Of a stretch of 7,456 nt of DNA, positions 1 to 5,822 are shown one piece after another. Each line of letters begins with the position of its first letter. The first letter of the stretch is position 1. The DNA comes from Oscillospiraceae bacterium (GTDB lineage: Bacteria; Bacillota; Clostridia; Oscillospirales; Oscillospiraceae), in contig JAEETR010000052.1 in NCBI GenBank assembly GCA_016286595.1, forward strand, positions 1 through 7,456, read 5' to 3'. The position numbers were made by a program, and so were the translations under genes. The notes below the pieces were generated by a model. That model made no database searches and had not been told where the DNA came from. It saw only the letters and a program-made list of their open reading frames with translations.

Positions 1-50
1 CGAGCGAAGCGAGTCGCAGGCTGCCCGAAGGGCAGACGGATGAGGTGTCC
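1..50. repeat. End of a GATGAGG-type (MITE-like) palindromic element, partial
   Basis: This holds the palindrome CTGCCC-GAA-GGGCAG (21-35) followed by GGATGAGGTGTCC (38-50). The palindrome is the reverse complement of 4809-4823. The 13-mer is identical to 5086-5098. The element abuts the stop codon of the fibre-like gene and continues out of the window. Confidence 0.65.
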
Positions 51-54
51 TCCC

Positions 55-888
55 CTATCCCCTCCACTTGACGGTGAGTCCGGCGGAGCCGTCGGACAGG
101 TCCCAGTGCCCCACCGCCAGACGGCTCAGCGCCACCACGTCGGTGATATAGAGCTGGTTGTTGCTCATATACGCCACCTTCACGTCGTCCTGCCAGAAGC
201 TCAGCTCATCGGCGGCGTAAATGGCCCGGAAGCCCTTCTGCTCCACCACCTTGTAGGCCGCGCCGTCCACGGTGACGGTGGCGTCGTTGCCCTCCGCGTC
301 CTGCATCACGGTGAGGTTCTGGCCGATGGCGATGCCGATGATGGGGGTGGTGGCCTCCCGCCAGCCCACGATGCCGCTGCGGATATAGCCCTCGCTCTCG
401 ATGCGCCAGGCGTGGAAGTCGGCGCTGACGGCGTCCACGCTGCCCTGCAGCTGGCTGACGTAGGCCACGTACTGGGTCAGGGCGTTGGCGGTGGCCTCCA
501 GCTGCTGGGCCACGGACTCGGCGTAGGTGCCGAATTCGCTTCGGGCCACGTAGTCCCCCCGGATCTCCATGAGCACCGCCCGGAGGCCGCCGTCCCCCTC
601 GATGACCTCGCCCAGGGCGTCGACCAGGGCCCGGAGGTTGCCCAGGTCGATGGCGGTGTGGCTCTCCACCTCGTCCGCCGTCTTGATGATCAGCGCCTTC
701 AGGTAGTTCACCTGCCGGACCAGCTCCGCGGACGCCTGGCGTGACGCCTGCTGCGCCGCCGCCTGGGCCGCGCCGCCGGCATCGCCCGCCCCGTCCAGCG
801 CCAGCTTCAGGTACTCCTGCAGCTCATAGAGGTAGTCGTATACGGTTTTGTCCCGCACCCCGGCGGGGGGCGGCGTCAGCTTGACCAT
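55..888 (-). CDS. Tail fibre/tail-tip-like protein with C-terminal beta domain
   Basis: This 277-residue protein begins MVKLTPPPAGVRDKTVYDYL. An N-terminal helix (residues 14-31) is followed by an Ala/Gln-rich low-complexity stretch (35-60) and long helical segments up to about 165 that look like a trimeric coiled-coil rod. From 166 the sequence turns beta-rich: ESEGYIRSGIVGW, IIGIAIGQNLTV (183-194), FRAIYAADELSFWQDDVKVAYMSNNQLYITD (220-250), and a C-terminal WDLSDGSAGLTVKW. The 'AYxSNxQLYITD' block is typical of distal tail and tail-fibre domains in Clostridia and Bacilli phages. A host-contact or tail-tip role is likely; the exact position in the tail cannot be told. The ATG at 886-888 is 13 bp from the previous stop, whose bases overlap a GAGGGGGG ribosome-binding stretch, so the pair is probably co-translated. 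The stop is TAG at 55-57, next to a partial repeat element. Confidence 0.75.
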   Translation of the reverse strand: MVKLTPPPAGVRDKTVYDYLYELQEYLKLALDGAGDAGGAAQAAAQQASRQASAELVRQVNYLKALIIKTADEVESHTAIDLGNLRALVDALGEVIEGDGGLRAVLMEIRGDYVARSEFGTYAESVAQQLEATANALTQYVAYVSQLQGSVDAVSADFHAWRIESEGYIRSGIVGWREATTPIIGIAIGQNLTVMQDAEGNDATVTVDGAAYKVVEQKGFRAIYAADELSFWQDDVKVAYMSNNQLYITDVVALSRLAVGHWDLSDGSAGLTVKWRG

Positions 889-901
889 GCCCGCGCCCCC
901 C

Positions 902-2212
902 TCAGTTCAGCGCCGTGAAGCTGCCGTGGTAGGGCGACTTCCGGGCCCGGGCGATGGGGTTGCCCTCCGCGTCCGTCAGGGGCGTGCGGTGGTCGTCCTT
1001 CATGACCCACTCCAGCTCGCCCCGGGCCACCATGTCCCGGGCCACGTGGGCGGGGACGTAGCCGTAGGGCGGCACGTGGACCACGGGGCCGGTGTAGGAG
1101 CCGGTGTGGGACGCTGCGGAGTCGGCGGCGTTTTTGCCGGAGCCGGAGGAGCCGCCCCGGGAGGAGCCGCCGGAGGACGAGCCGGACTTGCCGGCGGCGC
1201 GCAGGGCGAACTGCCGCTCCCACTGCTGGTCCGCCACGGCGTCCCGGCCCAGCTGGTAGTCCCACTGGGTCTGCTTCCACCACGCATCGCTCTCGTCGTT
1301 GGCGCGGCGGCGCCAGTAGTCCAGCATGTCGCTCCAGCGGCCGTAGTCGGCGTCCCGCTCGTCGGCGTAGCGGCGGTAGGCCGCCGCCTCGGCGTCGTTG
1401 TAGTCCCCCACCGCGTCACGCCAGCGGGCGTAGGCCGCCGCCTCGGCGTCGCTCAGGCGGCGGTACTGCCGGTCCAGCTCGTCCCCCTCGGCGTTGTAGC
1501 GGTCCAGGGCGAGGCTGTAAAGCTCCGGCACTTTACCGTTAAGCTGCTGCAGGTACTCATCGTATGCCTGCTGCCCCACGTTCTGGCCGTAGCTGCTGGA
1601 ATACCCCCCGGTGAGGCCGGCGGCTCGGCCCATGGTGTCCGCCATGGCCCGGCGGCCCAGATTCAGGTACTGGTCCCGGTACTGGCGGTACAGGGGGTCG
1701 TTCTCCAGGTCGTAGGAGAAGGGGTCACGCCCGGCCATGCGGCCGGACAGCTCCTCCAGCTCCGCGGCATAGGGGGAGGTATAGTCCCCGGGTCCGCCGG
1801 CGCGGACGGCCTGCCACGCCTGCTCCGCCTCGGTGACGGAGGCGCCGGGGGTGTAGCCGCTCTCGAAGGCGCTGAGGGCGTCGGCGGTGTGCCGGGAGAC
1901 CTGTCCGCCGCCGGACGCCGTCTGGACGGAGAGGCCGGGCCCCACCGGCTGGGTGGTGTCGCCGGTACCCCGGGCGGGTGCGCCGGGCAGGGTGGCGGGG
2001 GTGCCCTCCAGCAGGCGGCCCCAGGTCTTGTCGCCCACCACGCCGTCGGGGAGCAGGCCGTTGGCGCTCTGGTATTTCTTCACGGCGTCGCGGGTCGCTG
2101 CGCCGAACACGCCGTCCACCGCCAGGTCGGCGCCGCGGGCGTTGAGCCGGGTCTGGAGGCGGCGGACCTCGCCGCCCCGGCTGCCGGTTGTCAGTTTCGT
2201 AAACGTTGCCAT
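902..2212 (-). CDS. Virion protein with peptidoglycan-binding domain, possible ejection/penetration protein
   Basis: This 436-residue protein starts MATFTKLTTGSRGGEVRRLQ at 2212, with AAAGGAA upstream. The open frame to 2656 in front of it is repeat and neighbouring-gene shadow. Residues 10-68 are a peptidoglycan-binding domain of the PG_binding_1 type: GSRGGEVRRLQTRL, then the hallmark VDGVFGAATRDAVKKYQ (32-48) and PDGVVGDKTWGRLL (55-68). A Pro/Gly/Thr linker follows. Next is a long helical region rich in Tyr, Arg and Asp, with ADTMGRAAGLTGGYSSSYGQ and repeated AEAAAY...RW/RY units. Residues 341-375 form a Ser/Gly linker, followed by a compact C-terminal segment with VHVPPYGYVPAHVARDM. No catalytic lysis domain is visible. 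The long helical part plus wall-binding head suits a tail-tip or ejected protein that works on the Gram-positive wall; this is inference. The next gene starts 13 bp after its TGA. Confidence 0.8.
   Translation of the reverse strand: MATFTKLTTGSRGGEVRRLQTRLNARGADLAVDGVFGAATRDAVKKYQSANGLLPDGVVGDKTWGRLLEGTPATLPGAPARGTGDTTQPVGPGLSVQTASGGGQVSRHTADALSAFESGYTPGASVTEAEQAWQAVRAGGPGDYTSPYAAELEELSGRMAGRDPFSYDLENDPLYRQYRDQYLNLGRRAMADTMGRAAGLTGGYSSSYGQNVGQQAYDEYLQQLNGKVPELYSLALDRYNAEGDELDRQYRRLSDAEAAAYARWRDAVGDYNDAEAAAYRRYADERDADYGRWSDMLDYWRRRANDESDAWWKQTQWDYQLGRDAVADQQWERQFALRAAGKSGSSSGGSSRGGSSGSGKNAADSAASHTGSYTGPVVHVPPYGYVPAHVARDMVARGELEWVMKDDHRTPLTDAEGNPIARARKSPYHGSFTALN
1373..1456 (-). repeat. Internal coding repeat (DAEAAAY units)
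   Basis: Within the 436-aa gene, the plus-strand sequence GTAGGCCGCCGCCTCGGCGT occurs twice, about 55 bp apart, encoding two copies of DAEAAAY followed by RW or RY. It suggests that the helical rod grew by short in-frame duplication. Confidence 0.7.
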
Positions 2213-2237
2213 AGTATCGATGTTCCTTTCTTGTTCT

Positions 2238-2364
2238 TCGTCCAAAATCTGCGGATTTTGGACGAGAAGGATTGCAGTCCGCAAGTGTGCGAGCGTCTCA
2301 CGCAAGCGAGTGCGCTGCAGCAGGCCGCAAACCCCCTCGTCCGAAATCCTCAGATTTCGGACGA
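2238..2364 (+). repeat. Composite hairpin element, copy I (A-B-A)
   Basis: The element fills the gap between the nozzle-like and peptidoglycan-binding genes. A perfect 12-bp hairpin (2238-2249 with 2254-2265, loop TGCG) is followed by a B core and then a second 12-bp hairpin (2337-2348 with 2353-2364, loop CTCA). The B core, 2275-2315, matches 5728-5768 at 40 of 41 positions. The two hairpins are related but differ by a paired change (CCAAAA/TTTTGG versus CCGAAA/TTTCGG), so pairing is kept. The right half of the B stem is degenerate in this copy. Only a 25-base leader with the ribosome-binding site separates the element from the next gene. Confidence 0.75.
2337..2364 (-). repeat. Repeat hairpin containing the stop codon of the nozzle-like gene
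   Basis: This perfect 12-bp stem has a 4-base loop. The TGA stop of the 583-aa gene occupies the loop (2350-2352) and its last codons form one arm. The hairpin has no T-run after it, so it is not a classical intrinsic terminator, but it would put a stable fold at the translation stop. Confidence 0.7.
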
Positions 2365-4101
2365 ATTGCGAAATACGTCGCTGCCCCGCTCCACGTACCG
2401 GGCGATGCTGTAGATCCTGCACGCCGCGTCGCCGGAGAGGCGGATGCGCAGGTGGTCGCAGCGCCGGGGCGGCACCGGCAGCAGGGCGCTGCCCAGCCCG
2501 TGGCCGGTGTAACTGCCCTTGTCCACCCATGCGCCGCCCTCGTCGTACCGCACCGCAAGGCGCACCGTGCCCAGCGTGTCGCAGCGGATCACGAAGCGGC
2601 TGACGTACTCGTTCTCCGCCAGATCGTACCCCATGACCCCGCTGGTGACAGACCATGTAAAGGGCTCCTCCCTGTCACCGTCGGCGCAGATCAGGGCGTT
2701 GGTGTCCTCGTCGATCCAGCAGAGGGAGCCGTCCACCGCGGCAAACGCCATGGCCTTGGTGCTGTCCTGGCGGTGCCAGATGCCCCGGCCGGCGTCGTAG
2801 GTGAACAGGTGCCAGGAGCCGTCGGCGCGGCGCAGGGACAGCCAGTACACGTCCCCGGCGGCGCCGGCCCGGGCGTCCTCCCAGACCTCGTTCCCCAGCG
2901 CCTCCGACACGCACACCGGCAGGGCGCCGGTGTAGGCGCAGACCCCGGAGCGGCTCACGTAGTACAGCGTCTCCCCCACGATGGCCAGGCTCCGCCAGCA
3001 GCCACGCTGGACGCCCCGGCCCTCCACCGTGACGATGCGGTGGGCGCCGCTGTCGCTGGGGTACACCTTCTCGATGCCGTTCTCCTTGAAGAACAGGGGG
3101 TGGCCCAGATGGGTGACGGCGCCGGTGAACACGCCGTCGCTGCCCCGGCTGGCGGCGTAGCTGTCGGTGCTGAGGCCCATGAAGCGGTTCCAGTTTTTGA
3201 AATCCCCCAGGGAGCTGGCGTAGATCTCGTTCACCGGCTTGCCGTCCACCAGGCCGTACTTGCAGCCCCAGATCCGGTTGCCGCACTCGGTGACGTAGTC
3301 CATGTCCGGCACGGCGCGGCGCACCGTGGCGCCGCCGTTTGCGGTGGCGGTGACGGTGGGCAGCACCCCCGGTATCACGATGTAATCGTCCCCCACGGCG
3401 TAGAGGGCGTGGGCGCCGTTGAGGCTCTCCAGCGTCCCGGTGAGGCCGGACACGGTGACGCCGTCGTAAAGGGAAAACCCTTGCCCGATGTTGGGAGCGG
3501 ACAGTTTCACGTAGGTGGTGGGGATCACGATCCACATGCCGCTGTCGGCGCTCCACTCCTTCAGCACCGGGGCGGCGGGGTCGGTGAGATCCAGCCACGG
3601 CTCGCCGCCGGCGGGGGATTCGGGGGCGGCGGCGGAGGCGGAGCAGCCGGTGTAGGGGCTGCCGTCCTCGTGGCACAGGGCGGCGCTGACGGCGCCGGTC
3701 ACGGTGACGGTGTGCTCCATGCTGCCCCTGTCGCTCAGGTCCTGGGTGTTGAGGTACTTCTTGTCCGGCCAGATCAGCAGGTAGGCGCCCATGCTGATGA
3801 GCTGCTTGGGGCAGTCCGCCGCCGCGGTGGACAGGCCCAGCTCCACGGTGTGACCGTTGTAGACCACGTTCTCCCCCTCCACCACCGCCAGGGCGTCCTT
3901 GGCCAGCATGCCGGCGGGGGCGTTCAGGGCGCGGACGGTGCGGCGGGGGCGGCGGGTGGACAGGACGGGATAGCGGTCGGCGGTCATGTTCTCCTCGTCG
4001 TACCACGCGCCGGCGGGGATCTTCTCGCCCCGGTCGTAGCCCCGGAACACGTCCGTCACCGCCATCCGGGCGGGGGCGCTTTTCCGCTTGGTCAGACGCA
4101 T
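2350..4101 (-). CDS. Tail nozzle/stabilisation-like protein (P22 gp10-like)
   Basis: This 583-residue, beta-rich protein has an N-terminal signature I associate with phage tail-hub or stabilisation proteins: VFRGYDRGEKIPAGAWYDEEN, then a 'D-R-Y-P-V-L-S-T-R-R-P-R' segment (residues 18-53). The middle has propeller-like repeats, including IWGCKYG, a DFKNWNRFMGL segment (300-310), GHPLFFKENGIEKVYP (333-348), YYVSRSGVCAYTG (380-392) and DGSWHLFTYDAGRGIWHRQD (427-446). C-terminal beta strands end near residue 570. Such proteins form the lower tail tube of short-tailed phages and seal the virion after packaging; that role is inferred. Start ATG at 4099-4101 lies within the end of the adaptor gene. 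The last residues (about 577-583) and the TGA stop at 2350-2352 are encoded by repeat hairpin DNA, so the natural C-terminus has probably been replaced. No transmembrane or signal segment is seen. Confidence 0.8.
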   Translation of the reverse strand: MRLTKRKSAPARMAVTDVFRGYDRGEKIPAGAWYDEENMTADRYPVLSTRRPRRTVRALNAPAGMLAKDALAVVEGENVVYNGHTVELGLSTAAADCPKQLISMGAYLLIWPDKKYLNTQDLSDRGSMEHTVTVTGAVSAALCHEDGSPYTGCSASAAAPESPAGGEPWLDLTDPAAPVLKEWSADSGMWIVIPTTYVKLSAPNIGQGFSLYDGVTVSGLTGTLESLNGAHALYAVGDDYIVIPGVLPTVTATANGGATVRRAVPDMDYVTECGNRIWGCKYGLVDGKPVNEIYASSLGDFKNWNRFMGLSTDSYAASRGSDGVFTGAVTHLGHPLFFKENGIEKVYPSDSGAHRIVTVEGRGVQRGCWRSLAIVGETLYYVSRSGVCAYTGALPVCVSEALGNEVWEDARAGAAGDVYWLSLRRADGSWHLFTYDAGRGIWHRQDSTKAMAFAAVDGSLCWIDEDTNALICADGDREEPFTWSVTSGVMGYDLAENEYVSRFVIRCDTLGTVRLAVRYDEGGAWVDKGSYTGHGLGSALLPVPPRRCDHLRIRLSGDAACRIYSIARYVERGSDVFRNSSEI

Positions 4102-4481
4102 GGCGCGCCTCCCGTCAGGTCCAGCCGCTTCGCCGCCGCCAACGGCGCGTGGGTGCGGTTGTACCAGTTGCGCAGCTCGTCCCAGGCGTTCTGGCAGGCC
4201 GCCGCCGCGTCGTTGTACCGGCCGGTCTCGCCGTTGTGGTAGTGGATCTTCATCTCCAGATACAGGGGGTACACCCGGTCGTAGGGCGCCGGGGCGAGAA
4301 GCTCTGTATCGTCTGCGGTCTCATATGGTGTAAAGGGATTTTCCCTGCCGCCCTCGTGGGTGAGCACCAGCTCGGTAAGGATGGTCTTTTCCACCTCGTT
4401 GAGCCAGCGCAGCTTGTGGGCGGCTGTGTACTGGTTGGGCGTCAGGTCGTCCACCAGGGTCATCAGTTGGTTGATGGTCAT
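4092..4481 (-). CDS. Head-tail adaptor/connector-like protein (P22 gp4-like position)
   Basis: This 129-residue protein begins MTINQLMTLVDDLTPNQYT. The frame stays open upstream to 4658, but that extension is translated repeat DNA. The ATG at 4479-4481 has AAAGGAG about 7 bases upstream, so it is the real start. The sequence is mostly helical: an N-terminal segment with the pattern 'P-N-x-Y-T-A-x-x-K-x-x-W-L-N-E-V-E' (residues 15-31), a loop, then APYDRVYPLYLEMKIHYHNG (65-84) and RYNDAAAACQNAWDELRNWYN (88-108). This arrangement resembles small helical adaptor proteins that bind under the portal ring in short-tailed phages. The assignment rests on this pattern and on position after the capsid gene. 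Its stop overlaps the start of the next gene by 10 bp (4092-4101), implying translational coupling. A generic structural protein is the alternative. Confidence 0.75.
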   Translation of the reverse strand: MTINQLMTLVDDLTPNQYTAAHKLRWLNEVEKTILTELVLTHEGGRENPFTPYETADDTELLAPAPYDRVYPLYLEMKIHYHNGETGRYNDAAAACQNAWDELRNWYNRTHAPLAAAKRLDLTGGAPCV

Positions 4482-4511
4482 GTGTGTCTCCTTTCGTGGG
4501 GTGGGGTGCGG

Positions 4512-4567
4512 GTGGACGGGGGGACGGGGGGACGGAGGGACGGGGGGACGGAGGGACGGGGGGACGG
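4512..4567. repeat. Seven-unit 8-bp GC-rich tandem repeat
   Basis: Seven consecutive 8-bp units follow the consensus RGGGACGG on the plus strand; the first unit is GTGGACGG and the last four alternate AGGGACGG and GGGGACGG. The array is in the 5' leader of the adaptor gene, about 30 bp upstream of its start on the minus strand. The G-runs of 3 to 6 on the plus strand could form a quadruplex. It is a candidate for slippage-driven length variation. Confidence 0.85.
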
Positions 4568-4604
4568 ATTCCCACGGGCTGCTGGCGCAGCCCTCGGAAT
4601 GACA
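4566..4604 (-). repeat. Small palindromic unit E1 (TGTCATTCC type, reversed)
   Basis: Inner hairpin GGGCTGC-TGGC-GCAGCCC (4576-4593) is enclosed by ATTCC/GGAAT (4568-4572 with 4596-4600). Reverse complemented, it aligns with the next units: TGTCATT-C-CGAGG...G-GAATCC. The outer pair is changed on both sides relative to E2 and E3, a compensatory change. Confidence 0.65.
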
Positions 4605-4625
4605 GGAGGGGGCGTTTCCGCTTTT

Positions 4626-4661
4626 TGTCATTGCGAGGCCCCAACAGGGCCGCGGCAATCC
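4626..4661 (+). repeat. Small palindromic unit E2 (TGTCATTGCGAGG...GGCAATCC)
   Basis: The TGTCATTGCGAGG start and GGCAATCC end enclose the hairpin GGCCC-CAACA-GGGCC (4637-4651). It is not credible as coding sequence although it is open in several frames. Confidence 0.75.
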
Positions 4662-4671
4662 GTATCTCTTC

Positions 4672-4716
4672 TGTCATTGCGAGGAGCCAGTGCGCACACT
4701 GGCGACGCGGCAATCC
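4672..4716 (+). repeat. Small palindromic unit E3
   Basis: It has the same TGTCATTGCGAGG start and GGCAATCC end as E2, but a different inner hairpin: GCCAGTG-CGCA-CACTGGC (4686-4703), a perfect 7-bp stem. The ends are constant and the inner stem is variable. Confidence 0.75.
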
Positions 4717-4723
4717 GTAACCC

Positions 4724-4735
4724 TGTCATTGCGAG
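4724..4735 (+). repeat. Small palindromic unit E4, truncated
   Basis: This is only the TGTCATTGCGAG head of the E unit. It breaks into GATGAGGTGTC-type sequence (4749-4759), showing one repeat family joined to or interrupted by another. Between here and 4797 there are further GATGAGG-like ends (4749-4755, 4775-4781) and no gene. Confidence 0.6.
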
Positions 4736-4796
4736 CCGCGCAGAGCCAGATGAGGTGTCGCTCCGCAGGTAACAAATGAGGGGTCTTGTGACGTTC

Positions 4797-5095
4797 CACC
4801 TCATCAGTCTGCCCTTCGGGCAGCCAGCTTCTCTGCCCACCGTCGTGTCACCCGCTTCTCGCTCCCGTCGGTCGCGACAAGCGGGACACTTCCTCGAAAC
4901 CGCCTCGCTTTATCCGCCACTGGCGGCGCTTCGGCGGTTTCCCCAAGGAGAAGCCTTTGGTGCGCCGCCGAAGCGTGGCGGATTTTATCCAAAGCCTTCC
5001 CCTTGAGGGGACACCCAAAGGGTGTTTGCTCCGCCAGCCGCTCGTCCCTCGCGGGGCGTCGCTGGCAAGCGTGGCGCGCAGCGCCGGATGAGGTG
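4797..5095. repeat. MITE-like element, long copy, with GATGAGGTG terminal inverted repeats
   Basis: Perfect 9-bp inverted ends CACCTCATC (4797-4805) and GATGAGGTG (5087-5095) enclose about 280 bp of nested hairpins: CTGCCC-TTC-GGGCAG (4809-4823), GAAACCGCC/GGCGGTTTC (4896-4904 with 4933-4941) and ACACCC-AAA-GGGTGT (5011-5025). It shares motifs with the short copy (AAGGAGAAG...CTTT, AAGCCTTCCCC). It has no transposase and no credible gene. It ends about 20 bp from the stop of the 80-aa gene. Confidence 0.65.
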
Positions 5096-5118
5096 TCCGT
5101 CTCCCCCGCCCTGCCCCG

Positions 5119-5361
5119 TCAGCCGTTCTGGCGCTGGGCCAGCTCCTCCTTGCGCTGGGCGGCGAAGTCCCGCAGGGCCTCGGCGTTGCGCAGCGCCTCG
5201 TACACCGGGCGGGGCACCGGCACGGGTCTGCCGCTGCGGGGCACCTGGAAGCGGCGGTCGTTCACCGCCACGAACTGGAAGTTCTGCTCGTTCTTGGGGT
5301 GGCGGGGCAGGGTGATCTCCACCATGTCCTGCCAGGGATCGTAGGTTTTGTTCTCAGCCAT
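5119..5361 (-). CDS. Small conserved phage head-region protein, function unknown
   Basis: This 80-residue protein starts MAENKTYDPWQDMVEITLPR. An in-frame ATG six codons earlier (5377-5379) overlaps the ribosome-binding sequence AAAGGAG itself, so the start at 5359-5361 is preferred. The middle holds a short beta-type segment, NFQFVAVNDRRFQVPRSGRP (residues 27-46), then VPVPRPVYEALRNAE and a charged helical tail to residue 80. Small proteins with this layout (a 'MVEITLPR...NFQFVAVN...VPRPVYE' pattern) lie next to capsid genes in Clostridia and Bacilli prophages. I recall them only as uncharacterised structural-region proteins. It sits between the capsid and adaptor genes, so a capsid accessory or head-completion role is possible but unproven. 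Large repeat arrays lie on both sides: 461 bp separates it from the capsid gene and 637 bp from the adaptor gene. Confidence 0.8.
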   Translation of the reverse strand: MAENKTYDPWQDMVEITLPRHPKNEQNFQFVAVNDRRFQVPRSGRPVPVPRPVYEALRNAEALRDFAAQRKEELAQRQNG

Positions 5362-5367
5362 GGGTGG

Positions 5368-5380
5368 TTCTCCTTTCATG
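5368..5380 (-). promoter_or_regulatory. Ribosome-binding site that decides the 80-aa gene start
   Basis: On the minus strand the sequence ATGAAAGGAGAAC lies just upstream of ATGGCTGAG. The AAAGGAG core is a strong Shine-Dalgarno sequence at proper distance from the ATG at 5361. It would be inside the coding sequence if the earlier ATG were used. This argues for the shorter 80-residue product. Confidence 0.7.
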
Positions 5381-5401
5381 TGTTGTGGGGGGATGGGTTC
5401 A

Positions 5402-5520
5402 CCTCATCCGTCACAGCCTTCGGCTGTGCCACCTTCTCCTCAAGGAGAAGGCTTTAGGGGTGCTTCACGCAAGCCTTCCCCCCGGGGGGAAGGTGCCGAG
5501 CGTCAGCGAGGCGGATGAGG
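5402..5520. repeat. MITE-like element, short copy (119 bp)
   Basis: Perfect 9-bp ends CCTCATCCG (5402-5410) and CGGATGAGG (5512-5520) enclose three hairpins: CACAGCC-TTC-GGCTGTG (5412-5428), CCTTCTCCT-CA-AGGAGAAGG (5432-5451) and the 20-bp perfect palindrome at 5474-5493 centred on CCCCCCGGGGGG. It begins about 25 bp upstream of the 80-aa gene's ribosome-binding region and has no coding content. Confidence 0.75.
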
Positions 5521-5525
5521 GGTCG

Positions 5526-5588
5526 GCCTCGCAGAGTTCGCGGCGCGCACGCCGCGAAGAATTGAGATCATTTTTCCGACGACATGTC
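5526..5588 (+). repeat. Composite hairpin element, copy II (F and half of C, truncated)
   Basis: It starts GCCTCGCAGAGTT, identical to 7076-7088. Hairpin F is TTCGCGGCG-CGCA-CGCCGCGAA (5537-5558). Then comes ATTTTTCCGACGACATGT (5570-5587), identical to the minus-strand left arm and loop of hairpin C at 6966-6983. The right arm of C is missing, so the copy is cut there. Confidence 0.7.
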
Positions 5589-5593
5589 TATGT

Positions 5594-5645
5594 CCTCTCC
5601 CCCGTTATGGGGTGGGCTTGGGAGGGGAGAGGCTCTCCCCTCCCA
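5594..5645. repeat. GC-rich foldback with two alternative pairings
   Basis: A near-perfect palindrome pairs 5619-5630 with 5634-5645 (12 bp, loop GGC). The left arm can instead pair with CCTCTCCCC at 5594-5602 through GGGGAGAGG at 5624-5632. The two folds exclude each other. The stretch lies between composite copies II and III. Confidence 0.55.
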
Positions 5646-5646
5646 G

Positions 5647-5820
5647 GCATCGCAGATTTCGCGTCCGCAGATGCGAAGATATGCAATCATTTTTCGCCGC
5701 GGCGTGTACGTGGCGAAAAATACTTCTCAGTCCGCAAGTGTGCGAGCGTCTCCCGCAAGCGAGTGCGCGCAGCGGACTGCAATCTCATTCACGGCAAAAC
5801 GGCAAAGCCGTTTTGCGTGA
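5647..5820 (+). repeat. Composite hairpin element, copy III (F-C-B-A, complete)
   Basis: All four helices are present in order. F: TTCGCGTC-CGCA-GATGCGAA (5658-5677, one G-T pair). C: ATTTTTCGCC with GGCGAAAAAT (5689-5698, 5712-5721). B: CAGTCCGC with GCGGACTG (5728-5735, 5772-5779). A: GCAAAACGGC-AAA-GCCGTTTTGC (5794-5816) extended past a one-base bulge by TCAC/GTGA. It ends two bases before the capsid gene's stop codon, downstream of that gene in transcription. Confidence 0.75.
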
Positions 5821-5822
5821 GG

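Noticed and set aside
848..2413. 521-codon plus-strand open frame
   Set aside because: It lies antisense to the peptidoglycan-binding and fibre genes; the low-complexity Gly/Ala/Val/His product is a shadow of GC-rich codon use.
2213..2656. Longer N-terminus of the peptidoglycan-binding protein
   Set aside because: The extra residues are translated repeat and nozzle-gene shadow; the ATG at 2212 has its own ribosome-binding site and begins the conserved domain.
2272..4242. 656-codon plus-strand open frame
   Set aside because: It is antisense to the nozzle-like gene, starts inside a repeat, and its composition is not protein-like.
4482..4658. Longer N-terminus of the adaptor-like protein
   Set aside because: The extension is translated tandem and palindromic repeat; AAAGGAG precedes the ATG at 4481.
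4804..4992. 62-codon minus-strand frame in the GATGAGG element
   Set aside because: It follows the palindromes of the element and has no ribosome-binding site.
5526..5820. tRNA or known riboswitch in the multi-helix region
   Set aside because: No cloverleaf with a T-loop motif and no riboswitch consensus was seen; helix order and loops do not fit.
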